Origin: JAAAPF01 sp964481035
GTDB lineage: Bacteria; Pseudomonadota; Alphaproteobacteria; Geminicoccales; Geminicoccaceae
Reading direction: 5' to 3'
Assembly (NCBI GenBank): GCA_964481035.1
Contig: CAYZSE010000123.1
Coordinates: 1-9,708 of the forward strand
DNA: 9,708 nt
Shown: positions 1-5,793 of the stretch, piece after piece
Layout: each line of letters opens with the position of its first letter
Numbering within the stretch: the first letter of the stretch is position 1
Made by a program: the position numbers and the translations under genes
The notes under the pieces: generated by a model
What the model was told of the DNA's origin: nothing
Databases searched by the model: none
What the model saw: the letters and a program-made list of their open reading frames with translations, nothing else

Positions 1-83
1 TCGACGGCCGCGTCGGGCCGGAACCAGGCCGCGCGGTCGAGCTCCTCGAACCAGTGGCGCCACAACTCGAGCGGGTCGCTCAT
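1..83 (-). CDS. N-terminal fragment of a hypothetical protein, possibly DUF924 family
   Basis: The reverse strand opens with ATG at 83-81 and stays open to the left edge, giving 27 codons. They begin MSDPLELWRHWFEELD and continue with AAWFRPDAAV. A GGAGA ribosome binding site lies about seven bases upstream of this ATG, which supports the start. The spacing of aromatic and acidic residues (WF-EEL, then WF, then D) resembles the N terminus of DUF924 proteins, a helical family of unknown function. That assignment rests on a few residues and is tentative. The gene is cut by the window edge and is transcribed away from purB. An unrelated hypothetical protein is possible. I am fairly sure it is coding and much less sure of the family. 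Confidence 0.5.
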   Translation of the reverse strand, partial: MSDPLELWRHWFEELDRAAWFRPDAAV

Positions 84-142
84 CGTCGGGTCTCCGCGGC
101 GCGCCGACACCTCGCGACCAGCGGGCGCGGTGCCCGACGCGA

Positions 143-172
143 AAGATAGATGGGGAACTGCGCCGAGGCCAA
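143..172 (-). promoter_or_regulatory. Possible sigma70-type promoter for the leftward gene
   Basis: Read on the minus strand, TTGGCC (172-167) and TATCTT (148-143) are separated by 18 bases. They lie in one of the few A/T-richer patches of this region. Transcription from here would leave a leader of roughly 50 bases before the ATG at 83. The match is partial and overlaps the 5' end of the proposed broken gene at 150-398, so this is only a candidate. Confidence 0.2.
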
Positions 173-398
173 GAACACGATCGTGCGGGCGTCGGCCCAG
201 GCGCCAAGCCGGCGACCACGAGGCCCAAGTTCCCGAAGCAGGTCGCGCGGTCCATGATCATGGCGATCCGCCAGCCGCAGGGCGCGAAGACCAGCGTCGC
301 CGAAGGGTCCATGGCGATGGCGCGCGCGAAGGCGGGATCGCGCCGCTTCCGTCGCCGGCAGCGCCAAGACCCTCCTGCTGCTCGCCTCGCTCTGGTAA
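150..398 (+). pseudogene. Small gene of unknown function, disrupted by two compensating frameshifts
   Basis: No intact gene fills the 364 bases between the leftward gene and purB, but three segments join into a coding-like product of about 82 residues. Segment one runs from ATG at 150 to about 203 (MGNCAEAKNTIVRASAQA). Segment two runs from about 206 to 340 in the frame one base earlier (KPATTRPKFPKQVARS and onward). Segment three runs from 342 back in the first frame (AASVAGSAKTLLLLASLW) to TAA at 396-398. By hand count 78 of 81 codons end in G or C, much like the confirmed genes. The pattern fits one lost base near 203 and one gained base near 341. In its present form the first frame stops at TGA 255-257. 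No family is recognised. The product would be Ala/Lys-rich with a Leu-rich tail. The ribosome binding site is weak (GAAAGA before the ATG). It may be a decayed gene, a gene with sequencing errors, or chance in GC-rich DNA. Confidence 0.42.
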
Positions 399-447
399 GG
401 ATCCGCTCAGCGTGACCGCTCCGGCCACATCATGCGGAGAGCCGAGG

Positions 448-1779
448 ATGATCCCCCGTTACAGTCGCGCGGCGATGGCCGGGCTGTTCGAGTCGGCGGC
501 CAAGCTGGAGATCTGGCTCGACGTCGAGCTCGCGGCCGCCGAGGCGATGGCGCAGCTGGATCTCTTGCCGAAGCAGCCGATCGCGGCCCTGCGCCGGGAG
601 TGCGAGGCCGCCCGCGCGCGGCTGATCGACCCGGCCCGCGTCGCGGCCATCGAGGAGGCCACCCGTCACGACGTCATCGCCTTCCTCACGCACGTCGAGG
701 AGGTCGTCGGCGCCGAGGCGCGCTTCTTGCACCTGGGCCTCACCTCGTCGGACCTGCTCGACACGACCCTCGCCATACAGCTCACCCAGGCGAGCGATCT
801 GCTCCTCGCCGACGTCGACGAGGTGCTGCGGGCGCTCGAAAGGCGTGTGCGCGAGCACGCGCACACGCCGTGCATCGGCCGCAGCCACGGCATTCACGCC
901 GAGCCCACGACCTTCGGTGTCAAGCTCTGTGGCCACCACGCGGAGTTCCAGCGGGCGCGCCGCCGGCTCGCCGCCGCCAAGGACGAGATCGCCACCTGCG
1001 CGCTTTCGGGGGCGGTCGGTACCTTCGCCAACGTCGATCCGCGAGTCGAGGCGATCGTCGCCGAGCGCTTCGAGCTCCGCCCCGAACCGGTCTCGACCCA
1101 GGTGATCCCGCGCGACCGCCACGCCGCCTTCATGGCGGCGCTCGCCGTCGTCGCCGGGGCCGTCGAGCGGCTCGCGGTCGAGATCCGCCATCTGCAACGC
1201 ACCGAGGTCGGCGAGGTCGAGGAGGCGTTCGGCAAGGGTCAGAAGGGCAGCTCGGCCATGCCCCACAAGCGCAATCCCGTCTTGAGCGAGAACCTCACGG
1301 GCCTCGCTCGGCTCATCCGCGCCCAGGCACATCCCGCCTTCGAGAACATCGCGCTGTGGCACGAGCGGGACATCTCGCACAGCTCGGTCGAGCGCATCGC
1401 CGTGCCCGAGGCCTGCATCCTCCTGGACTTCGCGCTCGGGCGTCTCGCGGGCGTGATCGACGGGCTCGTCGTGTTCCCCGAGCGCATGCGCGCAAACCTC
1501 GATGCGACGCATGGGCTCGTCCACTCCCAGCGCGTGCTCCTCGCGCTCGCGGCGGCGGGGCTGCCACGCCAGCGGGCCTACGAGATCGTCCAGGCGTGGG
1601 CGATGACCGCATGGCGCGAGCGACGCCCGCTGCTCGACCTGCTCTTAGGCGATGCGGAGGTCATGCGGCGCCTCGACGAGGGCACGCTGCGCGGCCTCTT
1701 CGATCTCGACTACCACACCGCACAGGTCGACACGATCTTGAGGAGGGTGCTGAACGACCCGGCCCACTCATCGCGTTAG
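448..1779 (+). CDS. purB: Adenylosuccinate lyase
   Basis: This 443-residue cytoplasmic enzyme of purine synthesis releases fumarate twice: SAICAR to AICAR, and adenylosuccinate to AMP. It belongs to the fumarase/aspartase superfamily, whose active sites form in a homotetramer. The family signature GSSAMPHKRNP is at residues 267-277, with the loop serines at 268-269. RHDVIAFL at 73-80 supplies His74, HLGLTSSDLLDT at 95-106 supplies His95, and GRSHGIHAEPTTFG at 144-157 supplies His147. All three histidines and the loop serine lie a constant six residues beyond B. subtilis PurB His68, His89, His141 and Ser262, so the active site looks complete. The length is close to the usual 430-435. ATG 448 is chosen because GGAGA (436-440) sits seven bases before it and the product starts MIPRYSR, as typical PurB does. 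The frame is open back to GTG 130, but that extension is not PurB-like. No other purine genes are visible nearby. Confidence 0.96.
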   Translation: MIPRYSRAAMAGLFESAAKLEIWLDVELAAAEAMAQLDLLPKQPIAALRRECEAARARLIDPARVAAIEEATRHDVIAFLTHVEEVVGAEARFLHLGLTSSDLLDTTLAIQLTQASDLLLADVDEVLRALERRVREHAHTPCIGRSHGIHAEPTTFGVKLCGHHAEFQRARRRLAAAKDEIATCALSGAVGTFANVDPRVEAIVAERFELRPEPVSTQVIPRDRHAAFMAALAVVAGAVERLAVEIRHLQRTEVGEVEEAFGKGQKGSSAMPHKRNPVLSENLTGLARLIRAQAHPAFENIALWHERDISHSSVERIAVPEACILLDFALGRLAGVIDGLVVFPERMRANLDATHGLVHSQRVLLALAAAGLPRQRAYEIVQAWAMTAWRERRPLLDLLLGDAEVMRRLDEGTLRGLFDLDYHTAQVDTILRRVLNDPAHSSR

Positions 1780-1837
1780 ACGCGATAAAAATGACGATCT
1801 TCGCCCTAAGGGCGAGTGACGCAGGGCGATCCGTCAT
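1770..1837 (+). promoter_or_regulatory. Cluster of short and mutually exclusive hairpins after purB
   Basis: A perfect 7-bp stem, ATCGCGT (1770-1776) with ACGCGAT (1780-1786), has the purB TAG stop codon as its three-base loop. A second perfect stem, TCGCCC (1801-1806) with GGGCGA (1810-1815), has loop TAA. A second copy of AGGGCGA at 1823-1829 can pair instead with TCGCCCT (1801-1807). That longer stem is extended outward by ATGACG (1791-1796) with CGTCAT (1832-1837). The two folds exclude each other. No T-run follows, so a classical Rho-independent terminator is not supported. The structures could stabilise the purB 3' end or act as a small switch. Function is inferred from base pairing only. 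Confidence 0.4.
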
Positions 1838-1912
1838 GATATTCGCTCGAAGCGTGAGACAATACGGTCAGGCTAGCGTCAAGGCGGATTCTTTGCGATA
1901 CGTGTTCCGTCC

Positions 1913-1942
1913 TTGCTCGTAACGCTCTGGGAACGCGATATT
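1913..1942 (+). promoter_or_regulatory. Candidate sigma70-type promoter of the carboxypeptidase gene
   Basis: TTGCTC (1913-1918) and GATATT (1937-1942) are 18 bases apart in a locally A/T-rich stretch. Initiation about seven bases downstream would give a leader of about 30 bases before ATG 1980, including its ribosome binding site. It would also exclude the alternative ATG at 1950. TATCAT at 1946-1951 is an alternative -10 box but has no good -35 partner. The match to consensus is partial. Confidence 0.3.
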
Positions 1943-1979
1943 TCCTATCATGAACGGCCATGAGCGGAGATCGAAGGTC

Positions 1980-3278
1980 ATGAGACGCTGGCACATCCTG
2001 CTCGCCGCCGCCTTGCTCGTCGTGCTCCTCGGCTCGAGCCACGCCGAAGCACGGCGGTACGCCTCGATCGTCGTCGACGCCCGCACCGGCGCCGTCCTGC
2101 ACGCCGACCAGCCCGACCGCTGGGTCTACCCGGCATCGCTGACGAAGATGATGACGCTCTACATGGCCTTCGACGCGCTCGATCGCGGCGCGCTCGGCCT
2201 CGATACCCAGCTTCGCACCTCGGCCCACGCCGCCAGCATGCCACCGTCGGAATTGGGCCTGCGCGCGGGCGACCGCATCCGCGCCGGCGACGTCATCAAG
2301 TCACTCGTGACCAAGTCCGCCAACGACGCCGCAGTCGTGCTCGCCGAGGCGATCGGCGGCAGCGAGGCCGAGTTCGCCCGCATGATGACGCGGCGCGCCC
2401 GCGACATGGGGCTCACGGCGACGACCTTCCGCAACGCTTCGGGCCTTCCCGACGCGGGGCAGCGGACGACGGCGCGGGACATGGCCCGCCTGGCTCTCCG
2501 CCTGCAGCAGGACTTCCCGCACCGCTACGCGCTGTTCTCCACCACGAGCTTTCACTACGCCGGCCGCACCTATCGCAACCACAACCGCCTGCTGGAAACC
2601 TACAGCGGCACCGATGGCATCAAGACCGGCTATATCCGTGCCTCCGGCTTCAACCTCGTGGCCTCGGTGGAGCGCGACGGCCGCCGTCTCGTCGGCGTCG
2701 TCATCGGCGGCAGGACCTCGGCTAGCCGCAATTCCCACATGATCGAGCTCCTCGATGCGGGCTTCCGCACCGCCGAGCACCGCAGCGCCCGCTGGGAGAT
2801 CGCGGCGGCGCCGCGGCGACCGGCCGACGTCACCGTAGCGAGCATGCGCGACGCGCTGCCGGCGTCGTCGGCTGACGCCCTCGCGCCACTCCGCCGACCG
2901 GCGAGCGGCACGGCCCGCGCGGCTTCATCCTCCGAGGCTGGCGCGCCGCTGCGGGTTCGCGTCGAGCCGCCCGCCGACCGCGTCCCGTCGCTCAACGTCA
3001 GCTTTGGCGTCGAGGTCGGCGCCTTCGCCTCCCCGGAGGACGCGCAAGCTGCGGCGGCCGCGGTCACCGCCATCGCGCCGCCGCTGCTCGCCGACGCCAC
3101 GGTCGAGATCGCCTCGATCAACGACGCCGCAGGCACGCTCTACCGTGCTCGCCGCATGGGCTTGAGCCAGCAGGCGGCGACCGCCATCTGCCGGGCGCTG
3201 GGCAGTGTCGGCCAGAGCTGCGACGTGGTCCGGCGCTCCGGCTTCGACACCCGCGTGGTCGCCGTCGACGCGTCGTGA
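1980..3278 (+). CDS. Secreted D-alanyl-D-alanine carboxypeptidase (PBP5 family, peptidase S11) with C-terminal SPOR domain
   Basis: This 432-residue periplasmic penicillin-binding protein removes the terminal D-Ala from peptidoglycan stem peptides. A signal peptide spans residues 1-24 (two Arg, a hydrophobic LLAAALLVVLL core, cleavage near AEA). The three S11 active-site motifs are intact: SLTK at 53-56 (Ser53 nucleophile), SAN at 113-115 and KTG at 215-217. Residues 270-335 are an Ala/Pro/Arg-rich linker. Residues 341 to about 417 form a SPOR domain (FGVEVGAFASPEDAQ onward), a fold that binds septal glycan stripped of stem peptides, so the enzyme is probably drawn to the division site. ATG 1980 is preferred because GGAGA (1966-1970) precedes it by nine bases. 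ATG 1950 lacks a site and would put charged residues before the signal peptide. No clear PBP5 C-terminal amphipathic membrane anchor is seen, so SPOR may replace it. The gene symbol (dacA, dacC or dacF) cannot be settled. Confidence 0.93.
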   Translation: MRRWHILLAAALLVVLLGSSHAEARRYASIVVDARTGAVLHADQPDRWVYPASLTKMMTLYMAFDALDRGALGLDTQLRTSAHAASMPPSELGLRAGDRIRAGDVIKSLVTKSANDAAVVLAEAIGGSEAEFARMMTRRARDMGLTATTFRNASGLPDAGQRTTARDMARLALRLQQDFPHRYALFSTTSFHYAGRTYRNHNRLLETYSGTDGIKTGYIRASGFNLVASVERDGRRLVGVVIGGRTSASRNSHMIELLDAGFRTAEHRSARWEIAAAPRRPADVTVASMRDALPASSADALAPLRRPASGTARAASSSEAGAPLRVRVEPPADRVPSLNVSFGVEVGAFASPEDAQAAAAAVTAIAPPLLADATVEIASINDAAGTLYRARRMGLSQQAATAICRALGSVGQSCDVVRRSGFDTRVVAVDAS

Positions 3279-3300
3279 TCCCGTTACCGCGCCGTCGGCG

Positions 3301-3380
3301 GCGACGAGGCCGCCGCGCGGGGCTGCGGCGCGCTCGCCTCGAGCCCAATGCATGATGCGACGATCCGCGACGAGGCCGCC
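3301..3380 (+). repeat. 14-bp direct repeat in the gap after the carboxypeptidase
   Basis: GCGACGAGGCCGCC occurs at 3301-3314 and again at 3367-3380, 66 bases apart. The gap from 3279 to 3525 otherwise holds no convincing gene and no T-rich terminator. Both copies lie in the frame that continues past the carboxypeptidase TGA and would encode GDEAA and RDEAA there. A GC-rich short repeat can arise by chance, so significance is low. Confidence 0.35.
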
Positions 3381-3467
3381 CCGGCCTAGGGTCCGCGCGG
3401 TCGCGAAACGCGGCGCCGCGCCGCACCCGACGTTGCGGTTCGCACGCGCGAAGCCACCGTCTCGACC

Positions 3468-3498
3468 GCACCGACGACAAGCCCCACACTGTCGGTGC
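3468..3498 (+). promoter_or_regulatory. Inverted repeat just upstream of the small gene
   Basis: GCACCGAC (3468-3475) and GTCGGTGC (3491-3498) are perfect 8-bp arms around a 15-base loop. They end about ten bases before the purine-rich ribosome binding site of the 60-residue gene at 3526. There is no T-run. It could be a DNA operator or an RNA hairpin near the translation start, and no regulator is identifiable. Confidence 0.3.
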
Positions 3499-3525
3499 TA
3501 GCCGCAGGGGAGAAGGGAGGGAGCC

Positions 3526-3708
3526 ATGCTCGAGCGAGACCCGCGCGCGGCTCGCCACGCCGCGCGTGAGAGCGCGCGCATGGCGGTGCGTGCGTTCGCC
3601 CGTGACCCGACACCCGCCGCCGCCTACATGGTCCACCAAGCTTGGCAGCGGGTACGGCTGCTCGACGAGTTGCACGCCCGCCGCCGCGCCGACGAACGGG
3701 CGACGTGA
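3526..3708 (+). CDS. Small hypothetical protein, 60 residues
   Basis: I do not recognise this protein. ATG 3526 is preceded by a long purine-rich site (GGGGAGAAGGGAGGGAG, about 3507-3523), one of the strongest ribosome binding sites in the window and the main reason to believe the gene. About 50 of 60 codons end in G or C, as expected for coding DNA here. The product is rich in Arg, Ala and Asp/Glu. It reads as two likely helices, residues 6-26 and 33-56 (AAYMVHQAWQRVRLLDELH), split by a DPTPA turn. It has no signal peptide, membrane segment or cysteine. Arg and acidic residues could support helix pairing or nucleic-acid contact, but neither is shown. It stands alone between the carboxypeptidase and the transporter operon, 307 bases before the binding-protein gene, so a role with either is unproven. 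Confidence 0.6.
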   Translation: MLERDPRAARHAARESARMAVRAFARDPTPAAAYMVHQAWQRVRLLDELHARRRADERAT

Positions 3709-4015
3709 TTCGGGTGCGTCCGGACCGGTCAATCTCGAAAAGTCGCGCAGAGCTGGCCCCTCAATCGCCGCGTCGAGTTCGCACAGTCGTGCCGCGACAG
3801 GGCTGTGCCGCGTCAAATCGACGACGTTTCGACGGCCCACCGTGCGCCGGAGCAACGCGACACGGTGGCCGCCTCGCTCGCCGGCGAGCGGCGTTACGGG
3901 CCTCGCGAGCCATTGGGGACTAGCCGAGCACGACGTTTGTACCTACCTTGGGTGCTCGGACACATCCGCCGAGAGCGGACAAGCAATTTGTTTTTCAGAC
4001 TGGGAGCAACCGACG
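3709..4015 (+). promoter_or_regulatory. Structured leader region before the ABC transporter operon
   Basis: This 307-base stretch shows no convincing gene: open frames cross it but have mixed third-position composition and no good start. Near its end, CCGAGCAC (3924-3931) and GTGCTCGG (3952-3959) are perfect 8-bp arms around 20 bases. A smaller hairpin follows, TCCGC (3965-3969) with GCGGA (3975-3979), and then a T-rich run (TTTGTTTTT, 3987-3995) beginning eight bases after the stem. Just beyond is the GGGAG ribosome binding site (4002-4006). The order resembles an attenuator or an operator next to the start, but the T-run is too far from the stem for a textbook terminator. I could not place a promoter with confidence. 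The operon promoter probably lies here. Confidence 0.4.
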
Positions 4016-5689
4016 ATGACGGAGCGCACGCATCCGCTCGTTGCCGAGGCACAGCGCCGACTGGCCAGCGGCGGCATGGAGCGCCGCGACTTCCTGCGGA
4101 CGGTCACGCTGCTCGGCGTCTCCTCGAGCGTCGCCTACGGCATGGCCGGCTCGATCCTCGGCGAGAAGCTGGTCGACCCGGCCATGGCGCAGAGCGAGGA
4201 GACGCCGCAGCCCGGCGGCATCCTGCGGGTCGCCATGCAGGTGCAGAAGATGGACGACCCGGCGACCTACTCGTGGGTCGAGATGTCCAACCAGACCCGT
4301 CACACCCTCGAGCACCTCGCCATCACCGGGCCCGACAACGTGACCCGACCGATGCTGGCCGAGAGCTGGGAGCCGTCCGACGGCCTGACCGTCTGGACGT
4401 TCAACCTGCGGCGAGGCGTCAAGTGGCACAATGGCGATGACTTTGTCGCCGAGCACGTCAAGTGGAACATCGAGCGTTGGGCCGATCCGGCGCTGGGCTC
4501 CTCGAACACCGGCCTGTCGGCCATCGGCGCCATGCTCGAAACGGTCGACGGCACGCAGCGCCTCCGGGACGACGCCGTCGAGATCGTCGACGACCACACG
4601 ATCCGCTTCCACCTCGCCAAGCCGGTGCTGTCGGTGCCGGAGGACCTCTACAACTACCCGACGGCGCTCCTGCACCCGTCCTTCACCGCTCCCTTCTCGG
4701 ACAACCCGATCGGCACCGGCCCGTTCACCTTGACCGAGCTCGCCGTCGGCGACCGCTGCATCCTGCGCCGTGTCACCGAGACGACGGACGGCCAGCCCTT
4801 CGAATATTGGGGGGGCGAGGTCTATCTGGACGGCATCGACTACTACAACTTCGACGAAGACAACCAGCTCGTCGCCTTCGCCGGTGGCGACGTCGATACG
4901 ATCTACGAGTTCGGCATCGAGCAGCTGGAGTTCGCCAAGGCGCTGCCGGGCACCATCATCGAGGCGCGCACCTGCCAGACGCTGTGCTGCCGCTTCCAGG
5001 TCGACACCCCGCCGTTCGACGACCTTCGGGTGCGGCAGGCGATCGTCAAGGCCGTCGACAACACCGTCTACAAGGATCTCGTCTTCCAGGGCTCGGGCGA
5101 CGTCGCCTGGAACCATCACGTCGCCCCGGTGCATCCGGAGTATTTCGTGCTGCCGCCGCTCGAGCGCGACGTCGAGGGCGCCCGCGCCCTGCTGGCGGAG
5201 GCCGGCTACGCCGACGGGCTCGAGCTGACGATCGACGTCGGCAACACCGACGGGCCGTGGCATCAGACGGTCTGCGAGATCATGCGCGACCAGCTCCAGG
5301 ACGCGGGCATTCGCCTCAACATCAACGTCATGCCGGCGTCGCGGTACTGGGAGATCTGGGACAAGACGCCGTTCGGCGCCACCGCCTGGACCCATCGCCC
5401 GCTCGGCACGATGATCCTCTCGCTCGGCTACCGCTCGGGCGTGCCCTGGAACGAGACGAAGTTCGCGAGCGCCGAGTTCGACGCCGCGCTCGACGAGGCG
5501 GAGGCGACCTTCGACGTCGAGGAGCGCCGCGCCAGGATGGAGTCGGTCGAGCGTATCCTCCAGGATGCCTGCGTCATGGTCCAGCCGATCTACCGCCCGG
5601 TGTTCACCATCGCCACCGAGCGGGTGCGCGGGCTCGCCGGCCATCCGACGCAATACCATCAGTTCAACCAGGTCTGGCTCGCCGCCTGA
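4016..5689 (+). CDS. Tat-exported solute-binding protein, family 5 (Opp/Dpp type)
   Basis: This 557-residue periplasmic protein captures the solute for the importer encoded downstream. Residues 21-58 form a twin-arginine signal: ERRDFLR with Arg23-Arg24, a weakly hydrophobic stretch to about 48, and a likely cleavage near AMA (56-58). Export of the folded protein by Tat is therefore expected. Family 5 hallmarks follow in order: LAESWEPSDG (114-123), FNLRRGVKWHNGDDF (129-143), PIGTGPFTL (231-239), FDDLRVRQAIVKAVD (334-348) and a C-terminal YRPVFTIA stretch. The length fits the 500-560 common for the family. ATG 4016 is chosen from GGGAG at 4002-4006. The frame is open far upstream, but that part is not protein-like, and Met21 has no ribosome binding site. 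Six cysteines (248, 320, 324, 325, 420, 519) are many for this family. The ligand is unknown: peptides, opines, nickel chelates or sugars are all carried by relatives. Confidence 0.93.
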   Translation: MTERTHPLVAEAQRRLASGGMERRDFLRTVTLLGVSSSVAYGMAGSILGEKLVDPAMAQSEETPQPGGILRVAMQVQKMDDPATYSWVEMSNQTRHTLEHLAITGPDNVTRPMLAESWEPSDGLTVWTFNLRRGVKWHNGDDFVAEHVKWNIERWADPALGSSNTGLSAIGAMLETVDGTQRLRDDAVEIVDDHTIRFHLAKPVLSVPEDLYNYPTALLHPSFTAPFSDNPIGTGPFTLTELAVGDRCILRRVTETTDGQPFEYWGGEVYLDGIDYYNFDEDNQLVAFAGGDVDTIYEFGIEQLEFAKALPGTIIEARTCQTLCCRFQVDTPPFDDLRVRQAIVKAVDNTVYKDLVFQGSGDVAWNHHVAPVHPEYFVLPPLERDVEGARALLAEAGYADGLELTIDVGNTDGPWHQTVCEIMRDQLQDAGIRLNINVMPASRYWEIWDKTPFGATAWTHRPLGTMILSLGYRSGVPWNETKFASAEFDAALDEAEATFDVEERRARMESVERILQDACVMVQPIYRPVFTIATERVRGLAGHPTQYHQFNQVWLAA

Positions 5690-5706
5690 TCGGTTGATCC
5701 GGGGGT

Positions 5707-5755
5707 GGGTCTCCGCCGAGACCCTCTCACCCCGGCGCGGTCGCGCGCGCCGGGG
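5707..5755 (+). promoter_or_regulatory. Two tandem GC-rich hairpins between binding protein and permease
   Basis: GGGTCTC (5707-5713) pairs perfectly with GAGACCC (5718-5724) across a four-base loop. CCCCGGCGCG (5730-5739) pairs perfectly with CGCGCCGGGG (5746-5755) across six bases. They fill much of the 104-base gap between the binding-protein stop (5689) and the permease start (5794). No T-run follows. In many ABC operons a hairpin in this position protects the upstream mRNA from 3' decay or ends part of transcription, so binding protein is made in excess. That role is inferred here from position and strength of pairing. Confidence 0.55.
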
Positions 5756-5793
5756 GCTCCTCGTCGCCCGGCGACCCAAGGAAACGCCCGACG

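Noticed and set aside
130..447. N-terminal extension of purB from GTG 130
   Set aside because: The extra 106 residues are Arg/Pro-rich, do not resemble PurB, and ATG 448 has a good ribosome binding site.
432..1922. A 496-codon plus-strand open frame overlapping purB in another frame, and a 364-codon reverse frame at 430-1524
   Set aside because: Both are Arg/Gly/Asp-rich translations without motifs, lying over an intact purB with complete active-site motifs. They are byproducts of high G/C at third positions.
1950..1979. Earlier ATG at 1950 for the carboxypeptidase
   Set aside because: It has no ribosome binding site, would add charged residues ahead of the signal peptide, and would lie at or before the likely transcript start.
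3709..3923. Possible gene in the leader between the small protein and the transporter
   Set aside because: The longest frames have mixed third-position composition, no convincing start with a ribosome binding site, and no recognisable motif.
3566..4015. Upstream extension of the binding protein by 150 codons
   Set aside because: The added residues have no export signal or family match and overlap the small gene at 3526. The Tat signal belongs directly after ATG 4016.
3995..5779. A 594-codon reverse-strand open frame covering the binding-protein gene
   Set aside because: It mirrors the real gene base for base, has low-complexity composition and no ribosome binding site, and the plus strand has clear family motifs.
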